Assembly: GCA_037349315.1 (NCBI GenBank)
Contig: JBAIAC010000006.1
Location: 18,945,501-19,009,500 of the forward strand
DNA from: Chelydra serpentina
Taxonomy: Eukaryota > Chordata > Testudines > Chelydridae
Length of the DNA stretch: 64,000 nucleotides
Direction of reading: 5' to 3'
The notes below the pieces were generated by a model. It worked only from the letters and a program-made list of their open reading frames with translations. It was not told where the DNA came from and made no database searches. Of this stretch, positions 22,820 through 33,166 are shown in pieces (within the stretch, counting starts at the first letter, position 1; the number at the start of each line of letters is the position of its first letter). The position numbers were made by a program, and so were the translations under genes.

Positions 22820-23120
22820 GGCCAGGTCTACACTACCCCCCCCCCCCCCGTCGAACTAAGGTACGCAACTTCAGCTACGTGAATAACGTAGCTGAAGTCG
22901 AAGTACCTTAGTTCGAATGAAAAAGCACTTACCCGGGGTCCACACGCGGCGCGCAGGCTCCCCCGTCGACTCCGCCTACTCCGTTCGTCGAGCTGGATTA
23001 CCAGCGTCGACGACGGAGCACTTCCTGGTTCGATTTATCGCGTCTTGACAAGACGCGATAAATCGAACCCAGAACATCGATCGTGCGCCTCCGACCGGAC
23101 GCGTAAGTATAGACCTACCC
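22820..23120. mobile_element. Harbinger-like MITE with two internal palindromes
   Basis: Starts GGCCAGGTCTACACTA after TAA and ends AGTATAGACCTACCC before ATA. Palindrome one is about acttcagctacg ... cgtagctgaagt (22868-22899), extended by ctaaggtac/gtaccttag. Palindrome two is ttcgatttatcgcgtc/gacgcgataaatcgaa (23031-23067). The same element, little diverged, is at 31150-31435. Confidence 0.72.
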
Positions 23121-23297
23121 ATAGACTATTAGGGTTGGAAGAGACCTCAGCGGGTCATCTAGTCCAACCCCCTGCTCAAAGCAGGGCCAATCCCCAATTT
23201 TTGCCCCAGATCCGTAAATGGCCCCCTCAAGGATTGAACTCACAACCCTGGGTTTAGCAGGCCAATGCTCAAACCACTGAGCTATCCTTTCCCCCCC
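23121..23297 (-). mobile_element. Cry-type tRNA-derived SINE
   Basis: Read on the minus strand it starts at about 23290 with 'ggatagctcagtggtttgag', a pol III A-box within a tRNA-like head, then a B-box-like 'gagttcaatcc' (23231-23241), and continues into the tRNA-unrelated body 'ttggactagatgaccc' to 'ctatggg'. This is the head and body order of the cryptodiran turtle Cry SINE. It abuts the MITE ending at 23120. Confidence 0.85.
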
Positions 23298-23629
23298 CCC
23301 CTTCACCTTCATAGCCACTCTGTTTCTGCCCTGTAGTGTTTAAAAGTAACCTTCTCTCCCTCCGAGGAAGCAGCAACCTCATAAATATATTTGAGCAAGT
23401 TGCCTAAGCCATAATGAAATTCCAACATCAAACATTGACAACCTGGCAGCTCTTTGAGACCCCTTTAAAATTTGCCTTTATGAATCCCCCGTGCTACATG
23501 TGTACAGATAGAGTAGTGACTTGGGTTGTCACTTTTTAACCTGCAATATATGTGCTGTTTCTAGATGTTTGTTTGAAAATCAAGGCTATATTGACTCATT
23601 ATTATTTTAATAACACATACGCCAGTAGT
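23298..23629. other. unassigned intergenic sequence
   Basis: Nothing recognised. Confidence 0.4.
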
Positions 23630-23637
23630 GTCTAGAG

Positions 23638-23975
23638 CAGTGATACTCAGATCTCAGTGGTTCAGGAGCCAAATTAGCGATCAGCATTACCCAGAAGAGC
23701 CACAGCAGTATGAATTCATTGTTTCATTTACTATAGTACTATATATTCATATTTAAACAGTATGATAGGGGAAATATTTAGTTTATATTCTCACAGTAAA
23801 ATGACTGACCAAGTATTATTATTTTATCAACTACAATTGGTTAACAACATAGTAAAAGCACCCTGATTGGTTAATAATTAAATCACACAGTGTTTTAATA
23901 TCATGTGCTGCAAAGAGCCGAAGGAGGCATTAAAGAGCCACTTGCCGCTCGCGAGCCTCAGTCTGAGTATCACTG
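23638..23975. mobile_element. hAT-like element, perfect gtctagag TSD
   Basis: Ends CAGTGATACTCAGA and TCTGAGTATCACTG are perfect 14-bp inverted repeats. The flanks gtctagag (23630-23637 and 23976-23983) are identical and match the nTCTAGAn target preference described for many hAT transposons. AT-rich non-coding interior. Confidence 0.85.
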
Positions 23976-23987
23976 GTCTAGAGGCTG

Positions 23988-24165
23988 CAGATGAGACCTG
24001 GGACCCATTGTGCCATGCACTGTACAAATACATAGTAAGAGATATGAGATTGGAAACCAAGGCACAGAGAGGTTACTTGGGGAGCCAGGATTAAAACCCA
24101 GGGCTCCTGGTGTCATCCAATGATCTAGCCACTTGACCACGGCTACCTTCCAACTTCTTTTTTTT
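23988..24165 (-). mobile_element. MIR-like SINE, minus orientation
   Basis: 'cctgggacccattgtgccatgcactgtacaaatac', 'ggcacagagaggttact', 'aaaacccagggctcctggtgtcatccaatgatctagccacttgacca' follows the reversed MIR-like order with the tRNA-like head at the right. Confidence 0.55.
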
Positions 24166-24463
24166 TTTAATTAAGCAATATCAGATTACAGAGAATATAC
24201 ACATTTGCATAGGTTTAGTTATTGCTTAAATCAACACCTCAGTCTTGCCTACAGTTGGCAAATATCAGCCCTGAGTGAAAGTGTTACTGCTGAGCTGAAC
24301 AAATTGGGGCTGCTCCTATTTAGCCTCTTGTGATGCGAGAACCAAGGATACACAATGAAATGAAAAGGTAACATTTTAAAATGGAACAAAGGAAATACCT
24401 TTGCACGGTGCATAATTAGCCTGTTGTACTTACTACCACAGGGTCACTGAGATTAAGAATTTA

Positions 24464-24720
24464 GGCTTTGTCTACACACACAAATTGTGCTGCTTTAACT
24501 ACTCCGCTATAGTTAAAGCAGTACAAACCCCCTTGTACAGATGCAGTTATATGGGTATAAAGGTGCTTTATACTTGTATGGCTATTCCTGTATGGGAAGG
24601 GGAATAGACTATAACAATATAAGGCACTTTTGTACTGGTATAACGGCATCCACACTGGGGTTGTACCAATACACCTCACTTACCCGAAACAGCTATACCT
24701 GACCAAAAAGAGTATGTAGG
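24464..24720. mobile_element. MITE with 'ggtataaaggtgc' interior
   Basis: 'gctttgtctacacacac' at the left, 'gtatgtaggccag' at the right, with inner 'ctttaactactccgctatagttaaag' inverted repeat (24492-24517). Related to 6955-7212. Confidence 0.5.
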
Positions 24721-24829
24721 CCAGTCCTCAGCAGGATTCTAAAAAGGGTTAGCTATTCCATGACTAATGAGGATATCACCCACATTCACACTAGTAATAA
24801 TAAACATTCATAAGGGATATTATCAACCT

Positions 24830-25065
24830 TCCTCTTCAGGATAAAGAAACCACTGAGGTGAGGAACAAACTTCCCCTGTGGAAATACTTTTGCAGAAATG
24901 TCCAAGCTTCATCACCTTTCTAAAATGCATCTGGCACTGGCCCCTCTCAGAGGGTCTGCTCCAATGCCCATTGGATAGGAAAGTTTCCCATAGGCCCCAA
25001 GACATTACATTGTACTAGATGGACTATCGGTCTGATCTAGCATGACAATTCCTATGTTTCTATAA
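24830..25065 (+). mobile_element. CR1-type LINE 3' tail, diverged
   Basis: 'ttgtactagatggactatcggtctgatctagcatgacaattcctatgtttctat' (25010-25064) matches a CR1 3' end; the upstream boundary is approximate. Confidence 0.5.
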
Positions 25066-27085
25066 ACCTAAGGGAAAAAAAGGTGTTATAGCAAAAAATA
25101 CTGTCAGACAGCAAACTATGGAACTGCTAGCTGGGGTCATTCTAGAAGAGTTTCCTCTACATTTATTGTACGTGTTGGTGAATCCTGAGCATGTGCCTTA
25201 CAGAAAAAGTAAAGACATGGAAGGAAACAAGAAATGCTATAAACAGGATGGAACACAATCAAATGTAAGACAGAGAGTTGAGTCCAACAATCAGCTTGAT
25301 CATCTAATACCTTACAGGCTGGTCATTTGATGCCATAATTGCATCTGCTTTTGCATCCTGTAAGCTGGGCCTTTCTATAAACAGCAGGCTCTTTGTTATC
25401 ATCACAGTTGCAGGGGGAAAGGAAATGTTTGGAGGGGAATGCATATGAGCAAAGGAAAGGAGAATCAGGTGTAACAACTGGGACCCTCTTCTCATCATTG
25501 GTTTCTTCTTATCTCTATAGAAAAAATTCCACGAATAAGAGTTTCCTCACCTAAACACAAATTGAGGACAAACATGGCAAAACCAACATCTGTAGCTAGA
25601 TAAGAGCTGTGCAATGATACAGATAAAGATGCTCTTTCTTATCCAGTTATCAGGACTGGGAATTTGGCAAAGGAAACATAATTAATGTGAAAGGAAAAGA
25701 ATCCCCCACTCCTCCCCATATTCACTGTTCTGGTGGAAAGCACAGCAGTAGCTGAGTGGCAATTTCCCCATTCACTAAGGAATATTGCCATTTTGGAAAA
25801 AGGGTATGTGGAGAGGAGGCATTAATAAGCTGTTTAAATACAGTCAGATTCATTGGACTCCATTCTTTCCCTTGGGGTAATGAAAGAAGAGAGGAAGGAT
25901 TAGTCAAATATTTTGCCTCTGTAGTTCAGAAGTTCCAGTAAAACAAGATAACTAAGGCACAAGGAGGCATTCACCAGGCACAGGAACCCTGACCCTCAAA
26001 GGTATTTAGGCTCCAACTGCCCATGGATTTCAATAGGAGTTAGGTACCTAAATACATTGAGGACCTGGGCCCCGGGGCTGCAACATTTTGCATTCCATTC
26101 CTTTATTTCAAACAGCCCAGTCCTAGCAATCTGCTTCACAGCCCAAAGCACATACACTGCTAGGCAGTTACCCAAGCTACTAATCCTGGAACAGGCTCAA
26201 GCAAGAGGACAAGAAGTTCATGCATTGCCTCAGCTGCGGAGCAGAGCACATACTTGACTCAGGGATGAAATACCTTTGTCTCTCACTCCAGATTAAAAAA
26301 TTATCCCCAAAACATAATGTTCTGGAACAGATCTAGAAGTTTACCGAGTAAAAAGGCACATACCTCACCTGCCCCTATTTTGGGATAGTTAAGAGATTCC
26401 ACAAATTTAAAATGACTTATGGATTGACAAACAGGGAAGAATATCCTGTCCATTGAGCCAATCAGTCCTCAGTATACACAGGCATCTGGGTTATCCTTCT
26501 TGGGTAGCTAAAAGTGGGAGAATTCAAATACTGCAGTGCTAATTCTCTGAGGAGAAGGCTGTGGAAAGAGAGAGTTTGCAGCAGGGAGCAAAGAGATGAA
26601 GAAAGCCGGGAGTAATTTGCATCGCCCTGTGCCAAAAACACTTAAGGCGAAAGGCTTGGGAGAGGAGTGGGAATAATCCAAACAAAAAGAGAACATTTGA
26701 ATGCTGATTTAAAAGTAAAATAAAATAAATTGCTTCTATAAAAGACTTTCAGAGTTGACTGAATTTTGGAGCGAACTTGAAAAACAAGCCATCCCCTACA
26801 CACACGCAATTAATTAAATCGCCTAGGAAGCACCCGTTTCATTATGCTCCTCGATAAGACCCGAGTGCAATGAGGAAGCACACCTCAGACTTGACAGCAC
26901 AGTCTCAGAAAAGTAATTTGTTGATCCTACATGGAGCTGAGTTATTGCAGGAGTAGGAAGAATTACACTCCATCAGTGCAGTCTGGCTCCATCAGTCAGA
27001 ATCACTGATAGAAGTTTGCCGGCTTTCAATGCCATTATTCCTTCCTTGTTAAAAAAAAGAAAGAAAACCCACTGCTCAGACAGCC
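25066..27085. other. unassigned intergenic sequence
   Basis: Two kilobases without a gene or repeat I can support. Small open frames lack known similarity. Confidence 0.4.
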
Positions 27086-27093
27086 CTCTAGTG

Positions 27094-27407
27094 CAATGGT
27101 TCTCAACCAGGTGTCCAGGGCCCCACAGGGGGCCTCAAGCAGGTTTCAGGAGGGCCGCCAAGCAGGGCCAGCATTAGACTCACTAGGGCCCTGACCCTGC
27201 CACCCGGGGCTGAAGACAAAGCCTGAGAAATGTAGCTTCACGGGGGCCTCTGTGGCATGAGGCCCCAGGCAATTGCCGTATTTGCTACCCCCTAATGCTG
27301 GCCCTGGCTTTTATATGCAGAAAACCAGTTATTGTGGCACAGGTGGGCCATGGAGTTTTTATAGCATATTGGGGGAGCCTCAGAAAGAAAATGGTTGAGA
27401 ACCCCTG
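27094..27407. mobile_element. hAT-like element with nested fragment
   Basis: Ends CAATGGTTCTCAACC and GGTTGAGAACCCCTG. Flanks ctctagtg (27086-27093) and atctaatg (27408-27415) agree at six of eight bases. About 27166-27308 is a nested 'gggccagcattag ... ctaatgctggccc' unit, itself an inverted-repeat element. Confidence 0.7.
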
Positions 27408-27598
27408 ATCTAATGATTTAGCGTTCATTCTCACTGCAAAGCTGATGGGTTACCAGCCGGAGTGAAAGCCTCACTCAGGATTTAGCCTGTAGCCCTGAAT
27501 AGGCTGGCTAGCTTGTATTAAAACACCATTAAACTTCGGTCAGAGGGGTTTGTGAGTTGACTAGAGGGGGTTTAGGGAAATACCTGAGTAAGAGACCA

Positions 27599-27889
27599 AA
27601 CCCTGGTCTACATTTGGGGGCGGAGGGGGAGGGAAATCGACCTAAGATACACAACTTCAGCTACGGGAATAGCGTAGCTGAAGTCGACATATTTAGGTCG
27701 ACTTAACACGGTGTCTCCGTGGCGCTGAGTCGACTGCTGCCGCTCCCCCGTCAACTCCGCAGTGGAGTACTGGAGTTGACAGGAGAGTGTTCGGGGATCG
27801 ATTTATCGCATCTAGACTAGACACGATAAATCGACCCGCAATAGATCGATCGCTACCCACCAATCCAGCGGGTAGTGTAGACATACCCC
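27599..27889. mobile_element. Harbinger-like MITE, older relative of 22820-23120
   Basis: Ends 'accctggtctacatt' and 'gtgtagacataccc'. It carries the same palindromes in diverged form: 'acttcagctac ... gtagctgaagt' (27654-27684) and 'cgatttatcgcatc ... cacgataaatcg' (27799-27833). Confidence 0.6.
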
Positions 27890-28069
27890 AAGCTAACTCT
27901 GCAGTAAGACATACTCTAACGTGTCTGCCTCTTAGGTAGAGCTGGGTAGGAAATGGTTTTCCCATCTTGTGAAACTTTTTGAGGTTTCAACAATCTTCCC
28001 ATTCCACATCAGGGTGAACTTGAGACCTTTCAAATTTTTTGCAAAAAAATGAGAAACCCAGAATAATCA

Positions 28070-28215
28070 ATAGCATAGTAGTTAGGGAACTTAGCTGGGA
28101 TATGGGATACCACAGTTCAAGTCCCTAGCTCTGAATCAGATAGAGGAGGGACTTGAGCCTGCATCTCATACATCCGAAGTGAGGGCCCTAACCATCAGAC
28201 GACTGGCTACTCTGA
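28070..28215. repeat. SINE-like head-to-head fragment
   Basis: 'catagtagttagggaacttagctgggatatgggatacc' is a MIR-like head; 'gggacttgagcctgcatctcatac ... gagggccctaaccatcagacgactggctact' is an inverted tRNA-like head. A similar second half occurs at about 55620-55680. Origin uncertain. Confidence 0.4.
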
Positions 28216-28975
28216 AGTGAGACTCTCACCAGAAATTCCATGCTGAACCTGAGAAGCCTTTCCCAATTAAAAGTTCCATCAAAATTGGTACATTCCTGAA
28301 AAAAGTTTCAATGAATCAACATTTTCCAGTGAAAAACCATTTTGCTGAAAAATATCCAACCAGCTTCCCTAATTGTAGGCATTGCCTACACAGATGCTTA
28401 TTGGGAAATGTACCACTGTTAGTCTACCAAGGGTGCAGCTCCACCAAGAACAGCAACAGTGGGAGACTGATGTGGCTCAGGTGGTTTTAGTGTCTCATCT
28501 AGACTTGCTCTGGGCAGGGTTAGACAACACAGTGTTTAAAACATCACAACCAGTTGTAGCGTTAGCACTTACCATTGGTGGAGCTGCACTAGGAGGCTTC
28601 CCAAAAAAGGCTAGTCTAGATACATCCTTAGTGCTAACCAGGAGGTGGCTCCCTGTGCCCTCAGAACAAGACTAGATTCATTCCAGGTTCTGTTAACCTG
28701 GTTCTACAGGGGCTATGAGACAAGCTTGATTCATATACTGTGTATGAAATTGCTTTTAATAATTAGAAGTAATGCCAATATAGCTGAAATGGAAGCAGGG
28801 AAACCTATAACATGTAATATAAGTATTAATATTAACATAGTTATTTTAAGGTATTGTCAAGCCTAAGTACAAACAAGTTATCAATTGCTCACTTCAAGTA
28901 ATATTGACTTTAGGAACCATGTTAAACTCTCAGACAATTACACCGTGTAGAGAGGGACTGCATTTTGTGGAAAGG
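28216..28975. other. unassigned intergenic sequence
   Basis: Nothing recognised. The 97-codon frame at 28382-28675 has no known similarity. Confidence 0.4.
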
Positions 28976-28982
28976 AGGCAAA

Positions 28983-29255
28983 ACCTTAAGACAGAGGCAC
29001 CGAATTTCTAATGTGCTGGGGGAGAAGGGGTGCTCGACCCCCGCTGTACCCCAGGCCCTGCCCCCACTCCACTCCTTCCCCCAAGGCCCCACCCCCACCT
29101 TGCCTCTTTCCACTTTCCTCTGCCCCCGCTCCACCTCTTCCCACCACTGCTCCACCCACATCCTGCCTCCTCCGCCTCATTCCGCCCCCTCTCCTGAGCG
29201 CACCTCACCCCCACCCATCCCCAGTACTTCCTGCACAAACTGGACCAGGTTTAAT
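28983..29255 (+). repeat. C-rich degenerate repeat
   Basis: Strongly C-rich on this strand. Shares 'aatgtgctggggg', 'ccccaggccctgcccccact' with the insert in the hAT element at 3988-4361. Frames through it on both strands are compositional. Confidence 0.5.
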
Positions 29256-31145
29256 TTTGTAAAAACAAGCTGTTAAAAACATAGAAGAAAAATAGCTGTG
29301 TCTCCATGTTTAATTTGCTGGGGAATTAGTGAATTTACTTTAAAAAGCTGACCCTGTCCATATTGCCGTTGGAGCCATGCTAGTAGTCACTGTGGACAGT
29401 TCTAGAGAAAATCTAGGTCTCAGAAATCCTGTGCAAACAAGGTTACTGCTAGTAGTATTGTTTCAACCATAGGACGAGAACGGCCCAGTTTGTGCATTTC
29501 AAGTGTGCTCTACAGAATTTCCAGACCGTTTTCATAAAATGTTCCAGGCTCTTTTTTCTTATTCGGAACACACTGTTCCCTTTGGCTAGGAGAACATTTG
29601 CTGTCCCCCCCCCCCACCCCCAAATCTAATTTCTGCAGGAAACTTGTGATTTCCCAGCAACAGTCTCCAACTACAAAAGGAATAATACTAGTCTGCAGCT
29701 GCCTGAGTCGAGGCTCTTGTTATTATGGTGCTTAATGACTTCTCTGAGACCTATTCCCAGTAACTCAAGCTCCTTGGTCAAGGGCTTCTGCTTCTGGAAT
29801 ACAACAGACCTACTTCCTCCAGTCCGATTCTTCATTTGCTGAAGTTTTAGTTAAAAAAATCCCCAAGACTCCAGACAACTTTTATTTTCTACTCAAGAGG
29901 CTGAGATTCTGAGCTCTACCTCTGGGAGGCGTAGCACTGAAAAGCACAGCCGGGAGGGAGGAGTTGCCTTTACAGCACCTTTGTGATCTCCCTCTTCTGA
30001 GCATCTCCAGGGCTTGGTGAGCAAATTAGAGCAAGCTGTTTACATCAAAGCATGGTGGTCGGAGTCCACCAAAGCAACAAAAGGCCTGTCCCTGCAGACA
30101 GAGGCGCCCCAGAACCCAGAACTTAATTGAATATGGGGGACAAAAAATGAACAAACAGGGACAAGGCTGCAGACTGACATACCTCCTCTCAACCCAGCAT
30201 GTCCCATATGATGGGACTAGCTACAGAATCTGAGCATAGTGGCTTATGGCTGTCCTATACAGTGTCTGAACTGGGGAAACTCTTTCCCCAGCCAGGTAAG
30301 GGGATTTAAGGGACCATAACAAGAGAGAGAACCCATTGCAGAATGGGTTAATCTGGAATCAGAAATAAACAAACTCAGATAAAAGAGCCTTGCTACAATA
30401 GCAAAACTATACTCTCGCAACTGTTATAACATGGTTTGATGTGGTCTGCAGAATTTGGCATACAGTATATTACTGGAGGTGACTCAATCTAGATCACTGT
30501 CAGGTACCATGGTTACAGCAGTGTCACAGAGTCACCGGGCCGATGCTCTGGAACTACTCCATATGAAGCCAGCCAGAACTCGGGGATGACATGCCTCCTC
30601 TCTCTGAGCATACTGTCACCAGAGCAAGAAGTTTACACAGCTTACACCCTTCCTGGGTCTGACCTCGGAGCATTCAGCATCCCCTTCCACACCGTGAGCT
30701 TCCTGCAGTGAGTCCGCCCACGCAGGGCCAAATCTGCTGATTTCAGACACGGTTTGGGGGAGGGGTTTCCACTCTCAATTATTTAAATTACATTTTTCCT
30801 GGATTATTCCATAATTTCACTAATAACTATTGCTCTCGAGGAAAGAAATGACAGAGGAATGTAAAAATGAACATGTGGCTTCATTTACAGAAGTAGCCAC
30901 TGTGCCAGGATAGAAAATACACTTCATGAAACATTTCAAAGGAGCTTGTCAAATACAGAGTGTTACTGGACATACATCTCAGCTACACAAATATGAGACA
31001 TTGCAGTAATTCCAAACAAAACATTACTGTATGCTATTTCAATCATGCACTAATTAAAGGATCCTTAACTTTACTTCAAAGGTGACCTGCAAAGGAAAAA
31101 TATGGACTTGTGCCATTTTTTCTTTCCTGATGCTACATAAGAAGA
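29256..31145. other. mostly unassigned; two repeat scraps
   Basis: At 30134-30161 'gggggacaaaaaatgaacaaacaggg' resembles the 3' non-coding part of the Tx1-like LINE at 59537-59564. At about 30528-30725 an unclassified repeat ('gtcacagagtcaccgggccgatgctctgg ... gtgagtccgcccacgcaggg') is recognised from turtle sequence but its class is unknown to me. Confidence 0.4.
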
Positions 31146-31149
31146 CTTA

Positions 31150-31435
31150 GGCTAGGTCTACACTAACCCCCCCCGTCGAACTAAGATACGCAACTTCAGC
31201 TACGTTAATAACGTAGCTGAAGTCGAAGTACCTTCGTTCGAACTTACCTGTGGTCCAGACGCGGCGCGCAGGCTCCCCCGTCGACTCCGCCTACTCCGTT
31301 CATCGAGCTGGATTGCCAGCGTCGACGGCGGAGCACTTCCTGGTTCGATTTATCGTGTCTAGACAAGACGCGATAAATCGAACCCAGAACATCGATCCCG
31401 CGCCTCCGACGCGAGAGGTAAGTATAGACGTACCC
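31150..31435. mobile_element. Harbinger-like MITE with perfect TTA flanks
   Basis: Starts GGCTAGGTCTACACTA and ends AGTATAGACGTACCC, with TTA at 31147-31149 and 31436-31438. It carries the same two palindromes as 22820-23120 and is nearly the same along its length, so the two copies are from one recent family. Confidence 0.78.
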
Positions 31436-31438
31436 TTA

Positions 31439-31912
31439 GCCCTGGTCTACAGTACTAGGTTAGGTCGAATTTAGCCGCGTTAGGTCAATTTTATAAGCAA
31501 TGCGGCTACACAACCAACCCCGTTCTGTCGGCCTAAAGGGCTCTTAAAATCGACTGCTGTACTCCTCCCCGACGAGGGGAGTAGCGTTAAAATCAACCTT
31601 GGGTCGAATTTGGGGTAATGCAGACACAGCATTGTGCAATTCGATGGTATTGGCCTCCGGGAGCTATCACAGAATGCTCCAATGTGACCGCTCTGGACAG
31701 CACTTTCAACTCCAATGCACTAGCCAGGTGCATAGGAAAAGCCCCAGGAACTTTTGAATTTCATTTCCTGTTTGGTCAGTGTGGCAAGCTCAGCAGCACA
31801 GGTAACCATGCAGTCCCAGAATCACAAACGCACTCCAGCATGGACTGAACGGGAGACACTGGATCTGATTGCTGTATGGGGAGAAAAATCTGTGCAGGCA
31901 GAAATCTGATCA
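31439..31912 (+). mobile_element. 5' end of a PIF/Harbinger-type element
   Basis: Starts GCCCTGGTCTACAG directly after the TTA flank of the preceding MITE, then a non-coding leader, then a Myb/SANT-like reading frame cut short at 31909. The right end is lost; a different MITE begins at about 31915. Confidence 0.62.
31808..31909 (+). pseudogene. Myb/SANT-like domain fragment of a Harbinger element
   Basis: A 33-codon frame begins at an ATG after 'ggtaacc' and contains TPAWTERETLDLIAVWGE, the first helix of a Myb/SANT (trihelix-like) DNA-binding domain with conserved tryptophans at residues 12 and 24. PIF/Harbinger transposons encode such a protein beside the transposase, and turtle genomes carry many copies of this type. 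The frame ends in a stop at 31907-31909 where the element is truncated, so only about a third of the domain remains. It is not a functional gene. Confidence 0.65.
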
Positions 31913-31914
31913 AA

Positions 31915-32176
31915 AAGGCTTTTTCTACATTAGCACTTTTGTCGGTCAGGGGGGTGTTTTTTCACATAAGTTTCACCAACAAAAGCGCAGGTGTGGACAG
32001 CACTATGTCGGCAGGAGACACTCTCCTGCTGACATAGCTACCACCACTTGTTGGGGGTGGTTTAATTATCTGGCAGGAGAGCTCTCTCCTGCCAGCATAG
32101 AGCAGCTACAAGGGAGACCTTACAGCGGCATAGCTGCAGCTGTGCCACTGTAAGGTCTGTAGAGTAGACATCACCT
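31915..32176. mobile_element. MITE with 'gtcggcaggag' stem
   Basis: Contains long internal inverted pairs ('tatgtcggcaggagacactctcctgctgacata' at 32004-32036, 'ctggcaggagagctctctcctgccag' at 32070-32095, 'accttacagcggc ... gccactgtaaggt' at 32118-32156). Right end 'gtagagtagacatcacctta'. Confidence 0.6.
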
Positions 32177-32258
32177 TAATGTGGGGATGCACGGTGTGGA
32201 CAAGTCTCTTAACTATCAGCTTTGAAGAAAGCTGGGAGGCACAGGACTGAGAGCATGG

Positions 32259-32530
32259 GCTTGTCTAAACTTGAAATGCTACAGCGGCACAGCTGCAGTT
32301 GTGTTGCTGTAGTGCTTCAGTGTAGATACTACCTATGCCAATGGGAGGGGTTCTCATCCACCTCATCAAGAGGCAGTAGCTAGGTAAATGGAAGAATTCT
32401 TCAGTCATCATATAGTGCTGTCTACACCAGGGGTTAGCTTGGCTTACCTACATCACTCAGGGCTGTGGATTTTTCACAGTGCTGAGCAACATAGCTGGGT
32501 CAATCTAACTTTCTAGTGTAGACTAGGTCC
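32259..32530. mobile_element. MITE with 'gggcttgtctaaac ... gtgtagactaggtcc' ends
   Basis: Same superfamily as its left neighbour; interior 'tacagcggcacagctgcag'. Non-coding. Confidence 0.5.
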
Positions 32531-32786
32531 ATGTCTTCCTGGAGCAGCTTGACAGTGTGAAGAGAGATTGGTGAAGAGGATACCTGGATGTCAGCTCCCC
32601 CTGCTTTAGGCTCCTCAGTGACAAAGACACTGGTGATTTTACCAGCAAATCTATGCCAACACCCCCTCCAGTGTTGGGTTTTCTTACCCCAGGACTCTCC
32701 CTATTGTGAACAATTATGAAGTGACCTGCACCTAGGGGAAGTTTCTTCTTAACCTCAATCAGTTAGGGGTTTGCTCAAGACCTGAA
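32531..32786. other. unassigned intergenic sequence
   Basis: Nothing recognised; target sequence of the DIRS insertion. Confidence 0.4.
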
Positions 32787-32789
32787 AAG

Positions 32790-33090
32790 AAAAGGTTACT
32801 CACCTTAGTAACCGGTGTTCTTCGAGATGTGTTGCTCATATCTATTCCAGTTAGGTGTGTGCGCGCGTGCACGGACGTCGGAAACTTTTACCCTAGCAGC
32901 TACCCGTCGGGCCGGCTGGGGAGCCCCCTGGAGTGGCGCCGAAATGGCGCTCTATATAGTCCCCTGCCGGCCCGACCCCCCTCCAGTTCCTTCTTGCCGG
33001 CTACTCCGACAGTGGGGAAGGTGGGGGGGATGGAATAGATATGAGCAACACATCTCGAAGAACACCGGTTACTAAGGTGAGTAACCTTTT
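32790..33090. repeat. DIRS left end: 60-bp perfect inverted repeat
   Basis: 32790-32849 and 33031-33090 are exact reverse complements over 60 bases, separated by 181 bases that hold the GC-rich ITR body with a 'ctatatag' TATA-like site (32951-32958). Confidence 0.85.
32850..32998 (+). repeat. DIRS left inverted terminal repeat body
   Basis: Starts 'gttaggtgtgtgcgcgcg' and includes 'gtcggaaacttttaccctagcagctaccc' and 'ggagtggcgccgaaatggcgc'. It matches, inverted, 38967-39118, with small differences in the CG dinucleotide run and a few bases. Confidence 0.85.
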
Positions 33091-33166
33091 CTTCTTCTTC
33101 GAGTGGTTGCTCATATCTATTCCAGTTAGGTGATTCCCAAGCCTTACCTTGGAGGCGGGATCGGAG

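Noticed and set aside
23231..23297. tRNA gene on the minus strand
   Set aside because: Has A- and B-box-like sequences but is joined to a SINE body and lacks a full cloverleaf, so it is the head of a Cry-type SINE.
31808..31909. Small host Myb/SANT gene
   Set aside because: Too short, truncated, and inside a transposon leader.
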